Part shown: positions 27,102 through 35,396 of the stretch, piece after piece
How the letters are laid out: each line of letters begins with the position of its first letter
How positions within the stretch are numbered: position 1 is the first letter of the stretch
Assembly: GCA_017549805.1 (NCBI GenBank)
Contig: JAFYNJ010000011.1
Location: 25,286-89,285 of the forward strand
Direction: 5' to 3'
Length of the DNA: 64,000 bases
From: Bacteroidales bacterium
GTDB taxonomy: Bacteria > Bacteroidota > Bacteroidia > Bacteroidales > F082
Notes under the pieces: generated by a model
Database searches by the model: none
Told to the model about the DNA's origin: nothing
Seen by the model: the letters and a program-made list of their open reading frames with translations, nothing else
Program-made: the position numbers and the translations under genes

Positions 27102-28313
27102 TCATTTTGTTTTTAACGGCAAAGACATGATAAATGTTGTGCCTTTGCCCAATTCACTCTCAACTTTTATCGTTCCTTTATGGTATTCTACAATTTGCCA
27201 AACATAATTCAAGCCCAGGCCATAACCCTTCACATAATGCTCATTGTCAGTGTTGATGCGGACAAAGGGCTCAAAGATAAGCTTTTGGTTCGATTTGTCG
27301 ATGCCAATGCCATTATCCGCGAAACGGATCTCGATTGTCTCCCCCACATTCCTGGTGCTGATGGTGATCTTCGGATCGCCATTGCGGTATTTGATGGCAT
27401 TGTCAATCAAGTTCGAAAACGAATTGGCCAGATGCACCACGTCGCCAAAAACGAGATCATTTTGGGCTTGGAAATCGAAAACAACCTCTCCGTGGCATTC
27501 GTTCAAGGAAAGCCTGTGAACCTCCGTGACAGTCTTCAACAACTTGTGGATAAACACCTCCTGACGCTCGCGTTTGAGCTTGTTGTTACGGAACACCGCA
27601 AGCGCCTCGTCAACCAAACCTTCCATGGTTTTGGCTTCGTCAGAGATCATCCGAACGTATGACTGTTCTTCGGCTTTTTCCAGTTCCAACGACTCGTCCA
27701 GCAACAGTTGAGTAGCTAAACCGATTGAAGTGATCGGAGTTTTCAATTCATGCGCCATGTTATGGACCATACGTTCCCTGAAAGCATTGGTTTTCCGTTG
27801 TTTTTGGAAAAGAAGAACAAAACCGACAAAACACAATAAGATCAACACAAGAAATAAGGTGATGATTGTATAACTTATCACCACATCCCAATGGAAGCGT
27901 TGTTCAATATCAGGAAAGTAGATGTAAAGTGTGTCAAGATGCGCTTCCTCATCGGAGATGGTCAGCAGATTGTATTGGAAGCCTTCTTCAAGTAAAGACT
28001 GTGCATTCGCTCCTTTAGAGAGATAATGGAAACTGCTGTCTTCGCAAAAAACACCCAATTCGTATGATTCGGGAAAGCCGTTTTGACTCAATTTTGAAGA
28101 GAGGTATGCATCGATCACGACGAGATCCATTGTATCGATCCGATCCAGTGATTCACCGACAACATCATCCAGCCTGGCCTGGAACAACTCCCTCTGGTTG
28201 GAAAAAGCCCTTTTGGCCAAATGATATTGGGAAAACAACAAACCAATCCAAACCACTGCCAGAACGATGACAAGAGTGATCAAATGCCTGTTGTTTTTCC
28301 TCAGAATATCCAT
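27102..28313 (-). CDS. rprX: Sensor histidine kinase (RprX-like)
   Basis: Inner-membrane kinase of 403 residues: TM1 about 11-28, a periplasmic sensor of about 115 residues, TM2 about 146-169, then directly the HisKA domain with His188 in MAHELKTPITS. The HATPase domain has N-box NSFSNLIDNAIKY, G1 FADNGIGID and G2 GYGLGLNYV. No HAMP domain is apparent between TM2 and the H-box. It is the first gene of a two-gene operon with the response regulator and has its own promoter at 28334-28341. The sensed signal is unknown. Confidence 0.9.
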   Translation of the reverse strand: MDILRKNNRHLITLVIVLAVVWIGLLFSQYHLAKRAFSNQRELFQARLDDVVGESLDRIDTMDLVVIDAYLSSKLSQNGFPESYELGVFCEDSSFHYLSKGANAQSLLEEGFQYNLLTISDEEAHLDTLYIYFPDIEQRFHWDVVISYTIITLFLVLILLCFVGFVLLFQKQRKTNAFRERMVHNMAHELKTPITSIGLATQLLLDESLELEKAEEQSYVRMISDEAKTMEGLVDEALAVFRNNKLKRERQEVFIHKLLKTVTEVHRLSLNECHGEVVFDFQAQNDLVFGDVVHLANSFSNLIDNAIKYRNGDPKITISTRNVGETIEIRFADNGIGIDKSNQKLIFEPFVRINTDNEHYVKGYGLGLNYVWQIVEYHKGTIKVESELGKGTTFIMSLPLKTK

Positions 28314-28333
28314 TTTATCAAGATTTTGAGGGG

Positions 28334-28341
28334 CAAAAGTA
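28334..28341 (-). promoter_or_regulatory. -7 promoter element of the rprXY-like operon
   Basis: CAAAAGTA on the + strand is TACTTTTG on the minus strand, 20 bases upstream of the ATG at 28313. Confidence 0.7.
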
Positions 28342-28436
28342 ATAAAAAGAATCTGATAATGAGCATCTTTTGAATGAAATAATATTTTTTATGAATTTTT
28401 TTGGGGATGACTCTCGAATGGTTTGGAAAAAAGCCG

Positions 28437-28444
28437 TATTTTTG
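28437..28444 (+). promoter_or_regulatory. -7 promoter element of a candidate small RNA
   Basis: TATTTTTG, an exact TAnnTTTG match, in the gap between the histidine kinase gene and pgi. No reading frame starts downstream of it before the terminator at 28528-28560. Confidence 0.65.
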
Positions 28445-28448
28445 CATC

Positions 28449-28560
28449 GGTTCTTATCATAATAACCTTGCAACTGCTTCCCGCGGTTGCAATTTAAAGG
28501 TTTCATAAATTTTGGTTTTTGGTTCTAGAAAATCCCCGCCTCGGTGGGGATTTTCTTGTT
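28449..28560 (+). ncRNA. Candidate small non-coding RNA (about 105-110 nt)
   Basis: The segment is bounded by a TAnnTTTG promoter element (28437-28444) and a strong terminator hairpin (28528-28555 plus T-rich tail), with no credible reading frame between. It contains a clear internal hairpin: TTGCAAC at 28468-28474 pairs with GTTGCAA at 28486-28492, and flanking AACC (28464-28467) can pair with GGTT (28499-28502) across a TTTAAA bulge. I do not recognise it as a named family; it is shorter than the usual 6S RNA. It could instead be an attenuator leader of pgi, although pgi has its own promoter downstream. Confidence 0.55.
28528..28560 (+). terminator. Rho-independent terminator of the candidate sRNA
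   Basis: GAAAATCCCC (28528-28537) pairs perfectly with GGGGATTTTC (28546-28555) around an 8-base loop GCCTCGGT, followed by TTGTTTTTG. It lies 7 bases upstream of the pgi promoter element. Confidence 0.8.
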
Positions 28561-28566
28561 TTTGAC

Positions 28567-28574
28567 TATATTTG
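28567..28574 (+). promoter_or_regulatory. -7 promoter element of pgi
   Basis: TATATTTG, an exact match, 17 bases before the ATG at 28592. It rules out the in-frame ATG at 28544, which lies inside the terminator loop region. Confidence 0.75.
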
Positions 28575-28591
28575 CACCAAATTCTCTCATT

Positions 28592-29923
28592 ATGAAACTA
28601 GAACTCACCCACACCAATTCCTTCGTCAGCAAGGAAGCCATCCAATCCTACGAATCACAAGTCGCATCGACTTACAACACCATTTATAACCGCACAGGAG
28701 CCGGCAACGACTTCCTCGGCTGGGTCAACCTGCCATCCGAAATCGACGAGAGCTTGATTGCCGACATCGAGAAAACCGCCGCTGAACTACGCAAAAAGTC
28801 CGACCTCTTCGTTGTCATCGGCATTGGAGGCTCCTACTTAGGAGCCCGTGCCGTCATCGAAGCGCTGCAAAACCACTTCGCGCCGCTGACCGAAGCCAAA
28901 CCTTTGGTGGTGTATGCCGGCCATAACATGAGCGAGGACTACCTGAGCGAACTCATCGCCATCCTCGACAAGAAGGACTATTCGTTAGCGGTGATTTCCA
29001 AGTCGGGCACCACCACCGAGCCCGCCATCGCCTTCCGCATCCTGAAACAGCATATCATCAAGAAATACGGCGAACAGGAAGCCGCCTCGCGTATCGTTGC
29101 CATCACCGACAAGGCCAAGGGGGCTTTAAAACAATTGGCCAACGTGAAGGGCTACAAGACCTATATCGTCCCCGACGACGTAGGCGGCCGTTTTTCCGTA
29201 TTGACCCCTGTGGGGTTGCTGCCCATCGCCATGGCTGGCATCGACATACGCAAGCTCATCGCCGGTGCCATCGAGATTGAAAAACTGTGCAAGAACAACC
29301 CCACCCTGAACGGCAACATCGTTTCGGAATACGCCGTGGTGCGCCACATCCTATACGGCATGGGCAAGACCAACGAGATCATGGTGAACTACGAACCGCG
29401 GTTGGTGTATTTCTCCGAGTGGTGGAAGCAGCTTTACGGCGAGAGCCACGGCAAGGAACACAAGGGCATCTTCCCGGCTTCGGTCACCTTCAGCACCGAC
29501 TTGCATTCCATGGGACAATATATCCAAGACGGCATCCGCAACCTGTTTGAGACCGTGATCTCCGTGGAGAATTCCGATCATGAGCTGCGCATCCCCATGG
29601 AGGGTGAAGACCTCGACCAACTCAACTACATCGCCGGGAAACGCATCTCCGAAGTCAACCACAAAGCCGAACTGGGCACCATGCTGGCTCACGAAGACGG
29701 CGGTGTACCAAATATCCGCATTGTCATCCCTGAGATTTCGGCATTCGTTTTAGGTCAGCTGATTTATTTCTTCGAGATGGGTTGCGCCCTCAGCGGCTAC
29801 ATGCTGGAGGTGAATCCTTTCGACCAACCCGGCGTGGAAGCCTATAAGAAGAACATGTTTGCGCTGTTGGGGAAGAAAGGGTATGAAGCACAAACGGAGA
29901 TTCTTAATAAGAGACTGGGGTAG
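28592..29923 (+). CDS. pgi: Glucose-6-phosphate isomerase
   Basis: Cytosolic glycolytic enzyme (443 residues) that interconverts glucose-6-phosphate and fructose-6-phosphate. Recognisable segments are VIGIGGSYLGARAVIEAL, the sugar-phosphate loop SKSGTTTEPAIAF, GGRFSVLTPVGLLP and the active-site GESHGKEHKGIFPAS block. The length is that of the short bacterial form. Start chosen downstream of the promoter at 28567-28574. A partial palindromic repeat copy lies 10 bases after the stop, before the U32 gene. Confidence 0.96.
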   Translation: MKLELTHTNSFVSKEAIQSYESQVASTYNTIYNRTGAGNDFLGWVNLPSEIDESLIADIEKTAAELRKKSDLFVVIGIGGSYLGARAVIEALQNHFAPLTEAKPLVVYAGHNMSEDYLSELIAILDKKDYSLAVISKSGTTTEPAIAFRILKQHIIKKYGEQEAASRIVAITDKAKGALKQLANVKGYKTYIVPDDVGGRFSVLTPVGLLPIAMAGIDIRKLIAGAIEIEKLCKNNPTLNGNIVSEYAVVRHILYGMGKTNEIMVNYEPRLVYFSEWWKQLYGESHGKEHKGIFPASVTFSTDLHSMGQYIQDGIRNLFETVISVENSDHELRIPMEGEDLDQLNYIAGKRISEVNHKAELGTMLAHEDGGVPNIRIVIPEISAFVLGQLIYFFEMGCALSGYMLEVNPFDQPGVEAYKKNMFALLGKKGYEAQTEILNKRLG

Positions 29924-29933
29924 CAAGAGACTC

Positions 29934-29967
29934 GTCATTGCTTCGTCGCTTCGCTCCTCGCAATGAC
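29934..29967. repeat. Palindromic repeat, copy 3, internally deleted (34 bp)
   Basis: The sequence starts GTCATTGC and ends CGCTCCTCGCAATGAC. The outer arms of the full-length copies are fused with the centre missing, apparently an internal-deletion relic. It lies between pgi and the U32 peptidase gene. Confidence 0.8.
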
Positions 29968-29986
29968 GTAAACGACAAAGGCTTTT

Positions 29987-31228
29987 ATGAAAAATAACAT
30001 TGAAATCATGGCGCCGGTGGGCTCTTACGAAGCCCTGGCAGCCGCCATACAAGCCGGCGCCGGAAGTGTGTATTTTGGCATCGGCAAGCTGAATATGCGC
30101 TCACGGTCGGCCAAGAACTTCACCTTGGACGACCTGCGGCAGCTCGCCGAGACCTGCAGCGCCCACGGTGTGAAAAGTTATGTCACCGTCAACACGGTAA
30201 TCTATGACGAGGAGATGGATGAGATGCATCAATTGCTTGAGGCCATTAAGGCCAACGGCATCTCCGCCATCATCGCCTCCGACCAGAGTGTGATCCAATA
30301 TGCGCGACAAATCGGCGTGGAGGTGCACATGTCCACCCAATGCAACATCACCAACATCGAGGCCGTGAAGTACTATGCCCAGTTTGCCGATGTGATGGTT
30401 ACCGCCCGTGAACTCAACATCGACCAGGTGAAGCACATCACCGAAGAGATTGAGCGGCAGCAAATCCGTGGTCCCCATGGGGAGTTGGTACGCATCGAGG
30501 TGTTCTGCCACGGAGCCCTTTGCATGGCCATATCCGGCAAATGCAACCTCAGCCAGGACATCTTCAACGCCTCCTCCAACCGTGGTGCCTGCCTGCAGCT
30601 TTGCCGCCGCAGCTACGATGTGAAGGAACGCGACGATGGCTACGAATTGGCGCTCGACAATGAATACATCATGTCGCCGAAAGATCTCTGCACTTTGCCT
30701 TTCTTGGATCGGATTCTGGATGCCGGTGTGGAAGTGCTGAAGATCGAAGGCCGTGGCCGCTCGCCCGAATACACCAAGATGACCGTGGAGGTCTATCACG
30801 AGGCCGTGAAGGCCATCCAGGAAGGCACCTTCACCCAAGACAAAATCGACGCTTGGATGGAACGCCTTCGCAGTGTATATAATAGAGGCTTCTGGGATGG
30901 CTATTACTTGGGCCGCCGCACTTTTGAGTGGTCAAAGCAATATGGCTCGCAGGCCACCCAAACCAAGCTCTTCATCGGTACCGTAACCAATTATTTCAGC
31001 AAGCTCAGCGTCGCCGAGATCCGCATCGAGACCCATGACCTCAACCTCGACGATCCCATCATGATCATCGGTCCCACCACCGGTGTCTATGAAGATAGCG
31101 TCCGTGAGCTTCGCCTTGATGATGGTCCTGTGCTCCAAGCCGTCAAGGGCGACCTATGCTCCATCCCAGTGAAGGAAGTGGTCCGCAGGGGAGACAAAGT
31201 TTACAAGATAGTGGAAGCGGAAAGCTAA
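29987..31228 (+). CDS. Peptidase U32 family protein
   Basis: A 413-residue cytoplasmic protein of the U32 family, many of whose members act in tRNA or rRNA hydroxylation or collagen-type peptidolysis. IEMMAPVGSYEAL-like start (IEIMAPVGSYEAL), VYFGIGKLNMRSRSAKNFT, the EVFCHGALCMAISGKC block and GACLQLCRRSY with paired cysteines are all present; the cysteines may bind an Fe-S cluster as proposed for RlhA/TrhP-type members. IEGRGRSPEYTKMTVEVYHEA is also typical. No promoter box was found in the short gap, so it may be read through from pgi. Its exact substrate cannot be assigned. Confidence 0.9.
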   Translation: MKNNIEIMAPVGSYEALAAAIQAGAGSVYFGIGKLNMRSRSAKNFTLDDLRQLAETCSAHGVKSYVTVNTVIYDEEMDEMHQLLEAIKANGISAIIASDQSVIQYARQIGVEVHMSTQCNITNIEAVKYYAQFADVMVTARELNIDQVKHITEEIERQQIRGPHGELVRIEVFCHGALCMAISGKCNLSQDIFNASSNRGACLQLCRRSYDVKERDDGYELALDNEYIMSPKDLCTLPFLDRILDAGVEVLKIEGRGRSPEYTKMTVEVYHEAVKAIQEGTFTQDKIDAWMERLRSVYNRGFWDGYYLGRRTFEWSKQYGSQATQTKLFIGTVTNYFSKLSVAEIRIETHDLNLDDPIMIIGPTTGVYEDSVRELRLDDGPVLQAVKGDLCSIPVKEVVRRGDKVYKIVEAES

Positions 31229-31262
31229 AAAACGCCCTGGGAACGGAAAAAGTTGTAATAGA

Positions 31263-31284
31263 GATTATCAAATTATTGATAATC
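31263..31284. promoter_or_regulatory. Inverted repeat upstream of the TPR-HTH regulator gene
   Basis: GATTATCA and TGATAATC form a perfect 8-bp inverted repeat with a 6-base spacer (AATTAT). It lies about 67 bases upstream of the -7 element at 31351. There is no T-run to make it a terminator, so an operator is the likelier reading. Confidence 0.5.
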
Positions 31285-31350
31285 AGTAATCTTGATTTAT
31301 AAAAGTTTGTAATCGGCCAGACTGATGTAATAAAACATAAAAATGCGTCG

Positions 31351-31358
31351 TATTTTTG
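31351..31358 (+). promoter_or_regulatory. -7 promoter element of the TPR-HTH operon
   Basis: TATTTTTG, an exact match, 17 bases before the ATG at 31376. It excludes the in-frame ATG at 31343. Confidence 0.73.
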
Positions 31359-31375
31359 CTGAAAAGAATTTGAGC

Positions 31376-32917
31376 ATGATACAGCGTGTTTTTTGTTTGC
31401 TCTTGGGAATGATCCTCCTGTTTTCGTCATGTACTTTCCATTCGAAGGCCAAAACGGAGCGCATGGCATCGTTGGTCAGCGAGGTGCGCGACAAATACCG
31501 GGCCGATGAGGACATCAGCCAAGACGACCAGATTTTTGAGGCTTACGATTATTTCGTGAAGAACAAGGATTATGGGAATGCCGCCCCTGCCGCCCTTTAC
31601 AGTGGCCGCGTGCGCCAAGCCAAAAAGGAATACGAAGCCGCCATGAACTGCTACCAAGAGGCCGACCGTTACGGAAGGATGACAGGCGACTCCGTCAGCG
31701 CCGCCTTCGCGCAATATTACATAGGTGATCTGCTCAACGCCAGCGGTCACGAGAAAGATGCCATCGCCAACTACCAAGCCGCCGCCGAGTTATGGGGCGA
31801 CAGCCTCTCGCGCAAGGCCAAATGCCTCAACGCCGTGGCCATGATGAATATCGTCATCGATGAATACGACAGTGCATTTGTCTATCTCGAAAAAGCCTTG
31901 AAACTTGCCCAGACCTCCAAAGACAACATCACCGAGGCCTCCGTGTGGAACAACTATTCCGTTGCCTACCAGCTGCTTGAAGAATACGATACCGCCTTGG
32001 ATTGCCTACGAAAAACTCTGCCTTTGATGGACGAGAAACGCCGTCCCATTGCCCTGCTCAACTTAGCAAAAGTGTATCTGGCCTTGGATGAGCGCGATTC
32101 GTTGGAATACTATAAAACCCAAATGATCAAGGCTATAGAAACGGTGGAATGCAAGCCCGAGACCATGGCCGCCGTGTATGGTTTCCTCATCAAAGATGCA
32201 TTGAGCAAGGGCGACTACGAAAGCGCCTATCAATTTGAGAAGCAACATGAGCAGGTTGCCTTGGATCTCCTCACCGACCAAACGCAAAGTTCCGTCCTCG
32301 AAATCCAAAAGAAATACGACTTCGAGGCCCAAGCCAATCGACACAACCGCCAGATGCTCTCACGGCAACGGGTCATCATCCTGCTCACCGTCGTTTTGAT
32401 TGCCGCATTGGTGATTGTCACAATACTGATTCTCAATGCTTTGAAAAAGAAACGCATCGAGGCCGAGATCAGCGCCAACCTGCTGGAATTGAAGAAACGC
32501 AATGCCCAGCAACAACAGGAACAGAGCGCTCTCAAAACCCAACTCGATGCGCTCCAACAGCAAACCGACGACAAACTGAAAGACGAGTACCTCCAAAGAT
32601 GCCATATCATCCGTTGCTTCGAGGTGTATTCACATGACCGTAACAACACCATGAACTTCAAGGATTTGGAAAAGGCTTTGTTTGAAGGCGAAGACCATTG
32701 GACGAGTTTCGAGCAAGCTTTCGAGGGTGTACATCCCGGCTTTATCGCCTCCATCCGGCAAAACTACCCCGACTTGAACGATTCGGAGTTCCGATACTGT
32801 TTGCTCTCGCACTTTAAGCTATCGCGTCAGGAATACGCCGATGTGCTGGGGTGCAGCGTCTATAATGTCGATAAAATCAGGGCGAGTCTAAATAAAAAGA
32901 TAAAAGAAAACGCATAA
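31376..32917 (+). CDS. TPR-containing membrane protein with C-terminal helix-turn-helix
   Basis: A 513-residue protein with the layout of Bacteroidota TPR-type transcription regulators. The N-terminus MIQRVFCLLLGMILLFSSC looks like a lipoprotein or anchor signal. Residues about 40-300 hold five to seven TPR-like helical pairs (NYQAAAELWGDSLSRKAK, AFVYLEKALKLAQ, TALDCLRKTLPLM). A membrane helix (VIILLTVVLIAALVIVTILI, about 337-356) is followed by a coiled coil rich in Gln and Glu and then a cytoplasmic C-terminal domain with LNDSEFRYCLLSHFKLSRQEYADVLG-type HTH sequence (about 460-510). It probably senses an envelope signal and binds DNA from the membrane; targets are unknown. It heads a four-gene operon. 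Confidence 0.82.
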   Translation: MIQRVFCLLLGMILLFSSCTFHSKAKTERMASLVSEVRDKYRADEDISQDDQIFEAYDYFVKNKDYGNAAPAALYSGRVRQAKKEYEAAMNCYQEADRYGRMTGDSVSAAFAQYYIGDLLNASGHEKDAIANYQAAAELWGDSLSRKAKCLNAVAMMNIVIDEYDSAFVYLEKALKLAQTSKDNITEASVWNNYSVAYQLLEEYDTALDCLRKTLPLMDEKRRPIALLNLAKVYLALDERDSLEYYKTQMIKAIETVECKPETMAAVYGFLIKDALSKGDYESAYQFEKQHEQVALDLLTDQTQSSVLEIQKKYDFEAQANRHNRQMLSRQRVIILLTVVLIAALVIVTILILNALKKKRIEAEISANLLELKKRNAQQQQEQSALKTQLDALQQQTDDKLKDEYLQRCHIIRCFEVYSHDRNNTMNFKDLEKALFEGEDHWTSFEQAFEGVHPGFIASIRQNYPDLNDSEFRYCLLSHFKLSRQEYADVLGCSVYNVDKIRASLNKKIKENA

Positions 32918-32921
32918 TAAT

Positions 32922-33341
32922 ATGAAAAACAAAACATTAGCAGCACCCGTCATTGCCATTGCAACCTTGATGTTCATTGCTTTCTCGTGCACCAAAGAAC
33001 CTCCTGGCTATTCGCTCATCGATGACAAAAACAAAATCGACATCAAAGGCTCGTTGAGCAACGGTGACATGAAGAATCCCAACCTTGAGGCGGGATATTG
33101 GGGAAAGACTGTCTATGTGTATTTCCATGAGGAGATGGGGGATTGTGAGATTAGCATCAGCAGGGACAACGGCCCGACCGTGTTTTGCGACACGATCGAA
33201 ACCTATCCCAAAGCTTCCTCTCGTTTCTATATGGGAGGCCAGCCTTGGGGCCGTTACCATCTGGTCATCAGCAACGGCACCGACGAGGCTGAAGGTTGGT
33301 TTAATAATTATAAAATAAAGATAAAAAACAAGGATTTATGA
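32922..33341 (+). CDS. Small lipoprotein, DUF3244-like
   Basis: A 139-residue secreted protein with the lipobox FIAFSC (Cys23). The mature part (KNKIDIKGSLS …, VYVYFHEEMGDCEISIS, GRYHLVISNG) has the alternating strands and closing G-x-Y-x-L-x-I pattern of the short beta-sandwich DUF3244 family, though I cannot confirm membership. It starts 4 bases after the TPR-HTH gene and overlaps the next gene by 4 bases (ATGA), so it is translationally coupled. Function unknown. Confidence 0.7.
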   Translation: MKNKTLAAPVIAIATLMFIAFSCTKEPPGYSLIDDKNKIDIKGSLSNGDMKNPNLEAGYWGKTVYVYFHEEMGDCEISISRDNGPTVFCDTIETYPKASSRFYMGGQPWGRYHLVISNGTDEAEGWFNNYKIKIKNKDL

Positions 33342-33964
33342 AAACCAAAATCATTCTACTCGGCTTGGTCATGGCCTTGTCGTTGCCTGTTTTCGCGCAG
33401 CGCGACACCAGCCGAAGCAACAAAAACGAGTTCAGTATTGGCTATGGCTTTTTTCCGGCCAGCAGCTTTAGGCCATGGAGATGGGTACCTTACGGTGGCG
33501 AAATGGATCGTCTTGGCGCCTTCTATGCCACTTATACGCGCCGCTTCACCAAGGTCGTCGGCGTGGGAGCCACCTATTGCTTCGACCCGCGACAGCTAAC
33601 TTATTACGATAACGGCTTCCCTATCTGCCGTTTGGGTGAGTCGAGCCACACCTTGATGGGACATCTCAAAACCAACTGGTATAACACCGAACATGTTGTC
33701 CTTTACAGCAAACTGGCCCTTGGGGTCAGCTTCTGGAACTACCGGCTTGATACCGATATCACCGATGGAATTATCTATGAGAACCCTTATTACGAATACG
33801 AGATCATCCTTCCCGACAACCATTGCTGCTTCGCCTATCAGTTTACGCCCATCGGCATTGAGGTCGGCAACAAGCGCTGGGCAGGATTCGCCCAATATGG
33901 CATCGGCATGGAAGGATGCTTCAGCATCGGAGTTAGGTACGGACTTAAAGACAAGGAACAATGA
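33338..33964 (+). CDS. Predicted outer-membrane beta-barrel or periplasmic protein, hypothetical
   Basis: A 208-residue protein with a signal peptide (1-20, ending PVFAQ). The rest alternates aromatic and polar residues (NEFSIGYGFFPAS, AFYATYTRRFTKVVGVGATYCF, VVLYSKLALGVSFWNYRL, VRYGLK at the C-terminus), as in small 8-stranded barrels. No family was recognised. It overlaps its neighbours on both sides by 4 bases, placing it within the TPR-HTH operon. Confidence 0.7.
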   Translation: MKTKIILLGLVMALSLPVFAQRDTSRSNKNEFSIGYGFFPASSFRPWRWVPYGGEMDRLGAFYATYTRRFTKVVGVGATYCFDPRQLTYYDNGFPICRLGESSHTLMGHLKTNWYNTEHVVLYSKLALGVSFWNYRLDTDITDGIIYENPYYEYEIILPDNHCCFAYQFTPIGIEVGNKRWAGFAQYGIGMEGCFSIGVRYGLKDKEQ

Positions 33965-34512
33965 AAAAGATCATGATTTTTTGCATGATGCTCATGGTGA
34001 TGAGCGCTTGCATTGAACACGCTGAGATTTATAAGCTTCTTCCCGCATCGGAAGCCGCTCTCATCCCTTACCAAATGGGACAAACCGTCAGTTTCACAAA
34101 CCAAAATGGCGACACGCTTGCCTTTTCCGTTGTCCTCGACGAGACCCATCTCTTTGACGGCGAGAACTACAACCCCTACGGAGACGAAAAAATGCACTAT
34201 CTCCCCCAGAACTATTGCTATGCCCGTTCGGTGAACCTGGAATGTGAACGAACCAGCGACAAACTTAGCTTCACGATTGTTCCCGGCAAGGAACTCTTTG
34301 CATTTTGGAATAGGGATCTATTGATTGACTGCTTCTTCACTTACAATCCGGCAGAGACCGTCACCATTGACGGAACGACCTACAATCAAGTCCATTCCGG
34401 CATCTTATACAGTTCCCAGACGGGTGAACTCCTCTTTGAATGGCATTACAGTGCTGAATACGGCTTGATCTCCGCCAAGTTTGGTGGGAAGTCGCTGACA
34501 TTATTGCCATAA
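33961..34512 (+). CDS. Hypothetical lipoprotein
   Basis: A 183-residue protein with a lipoprotein signal (MKKIMIFCMMLMVMSAC, Cys17). The mature region (FTNQNGDTLAFSV …, INH-type beta strands, GTTYNQVHSGILYSSQTGELLFEW) looks all-beta. No known family was recognised. It is the last gene of the operon headed by the TPR-HTH regulator, followed by the separate PHP gene promoter at 34517. Confidence 0.7.
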   Translation: MKKIMIFCMMLMVMSACIEHAEIYKLLPASEAALIPYQMGQTVSFTNQNGDTLAFSVVLDETHLFDGENYNPYGDEKMHYLPQNYCYARSVNLECERTSDKLSFTIVPGKELFAFWNRDLLIDCFFTYNPAETVTIDGTTYNQVHSGILYSSQTGELLFEWHYSAEYGLISAKFGGKSLTLLP

Positions 34513-34516
34513 TTCG

Positions 34517-34524
34517 TATCTTTG
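34517..34524 (+). promoter_or_regulatory. -7 promoter element of the PHP phosphatase gene
   Basis: TATCTTTG, an exact match, 18 bases before the ATG at 34543. It overlaps the in-frame ATG at 34522's first codon, which therefore cannot be the start. Confidence 0.73.
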
Positions 34525-34542
34525 CATAATGATTCTTTCGTT

Positions 34543-35334
34543 ATGCAACCCTTCAACCTTCATACCCATAGCATCTATAGCGACGGCAAATCCACTCCCA
34601 AAGAAATGGTGGAAGAAGCCATCCGTCAGGGATTAACTAAACTTGGCTTTTCGGAACACGGGCCCCTGCCATTTGCAACCACCTTTGCTGTAAAGGAGGA
34701 TAATATGCCGAACTACGTGGCAGAAATCGCTGCGTTGAAAGAGGAATTCAAGGACAAGATAGAGATCCTCTGTGGTTTGGAAACGGATTACATCACCGGT
34801 GTTACAGAGCCTTTTGCCACGACCAAAGAGAAATACCACCTGGATTATTTGATTGGTGGGGTACATCTGGTGGGTCAGTCGGCCAACCCCGAGGAACTTT
34901 GGTTTATTGATGGACCAAAGTGGGAGATCTACGACGAAGGCCTTCAAAAGTTCTTTGGCGGCGACATCCGCAAGGGCGTAAAGCGTTTCTTTGAGCAGAC
35001 CAACGAGATGATCGAACATGAGGAATTCGACATCATCGCGCATTTCGACAAGATCAAGATGCACAACCGCGACCGGTATTTCCACGAGGATGAGCCATGG
35101 TACCGCAAGCTGGCGCTGGAAACCCTCGACCTTATCCATCAGAAGGGATTGATTTTGGAGATCAACACCCGTGGCATTTACAAGAAACGCTATAACGGCT
35201 TCTATCCTTCCCCTTGGCTGATGGCCGAAGCCCACAAACTGGGAATTCCGATGATCATTTCCTCAGACGCACATCATTATAGCGAGCTGACGCTGGAGTT
35301 TGATTCTGCAGAGAAAGCACTCGCAATGACGTAA
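34543..35334 (+). CDS. PHP domain histidinol-phosphatase-type hydrolase
   Basis: A 263-residue metal-dependent phosphoesterase of the PHP family. FNLHTHSIYSDGKS near the start holds the HxH metal motif, with FSEHGPLPF, GLETDY, IIAHFDKIK and SSDAHHYSEL completing the metal-binding set. The closest known function is histidinol-phosphate dephosphorylation in histidine synthesis, but no his gene is nearby, so other phosphoesters are possible. The last codons (…ALAMT, stop) coincide with the end sequence of the palindromic repeat (CTCGCAATGACG), suggesting that the C-terminus was reshaped by a repeat relic. Confidence 0.85.
   Translation: MQPFNLHTHSIYSDGKSTPKEMVEEAIRQGLTKLGFSEHGPLPFATTFAVKEDNMPNYVAEIAALKEEFKDKIEILCGLETDYITGVTEPFATTKEKYHLDYLIGGVHLVGQSANPEELWFIDGPKWEIYDEGLQKFFGGDIRKGVKRFFEQTNEMIEHEEFDIIAHFDKIKMHNRDRYFHEDEPWYRKLALETLDLIHQKGLILEINTRGIYKKRYNGFYPSPWLMAEAHKLGIPMIISSDAHHYSELTLEFDSAEKALAMT
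35320..35331. repeat. Possible remnant of the palindromic repeat
   Basis: CTCGCAATGACG is the right terminal arm of the repeat family, and it provides the last codons before the stop of the PHP gene. Twelve matching bases alone could be chance; position at a gene end, as with copy 1, favours a true relic. Confidence 0.45.
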
Positions 35335-35364
35335 AAAAACCCCACTGGTACATGCCCAGTGGGG
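35333..35364 (-). terminator. Rho-independent terminator of the rpmF operon
   Basis: CCCCACTGG (35340-35348) pairs with CCAGTGGGG (35356-35364) around a 7-base loop. On the minus strand it is followed by seven Ts (the + strand As at 35333-35339), so it ends the rpmF transcript coming from the right. Confidence 0.85.
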
Positions 35365-35396
35365 AAAAACAATATAAAGATTATGAAAAAAATCCG

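Noticed and set aside
28528-28560. The hairpin before pgi as an attenuator of pgi
   Set aside because: The pgi promoter element at 28567-28574 lies downstream of the hairpin, so transcripts from it would not contain the hairpin. The attenuator reading remains possible only for readthrough from 28437.
35333-35364. Terminator for the PHP gene on the + strand
   Set aside because: The hairpin is followed on the + strand by As, while the T-run is on the minus strand, so it serves rpmF.
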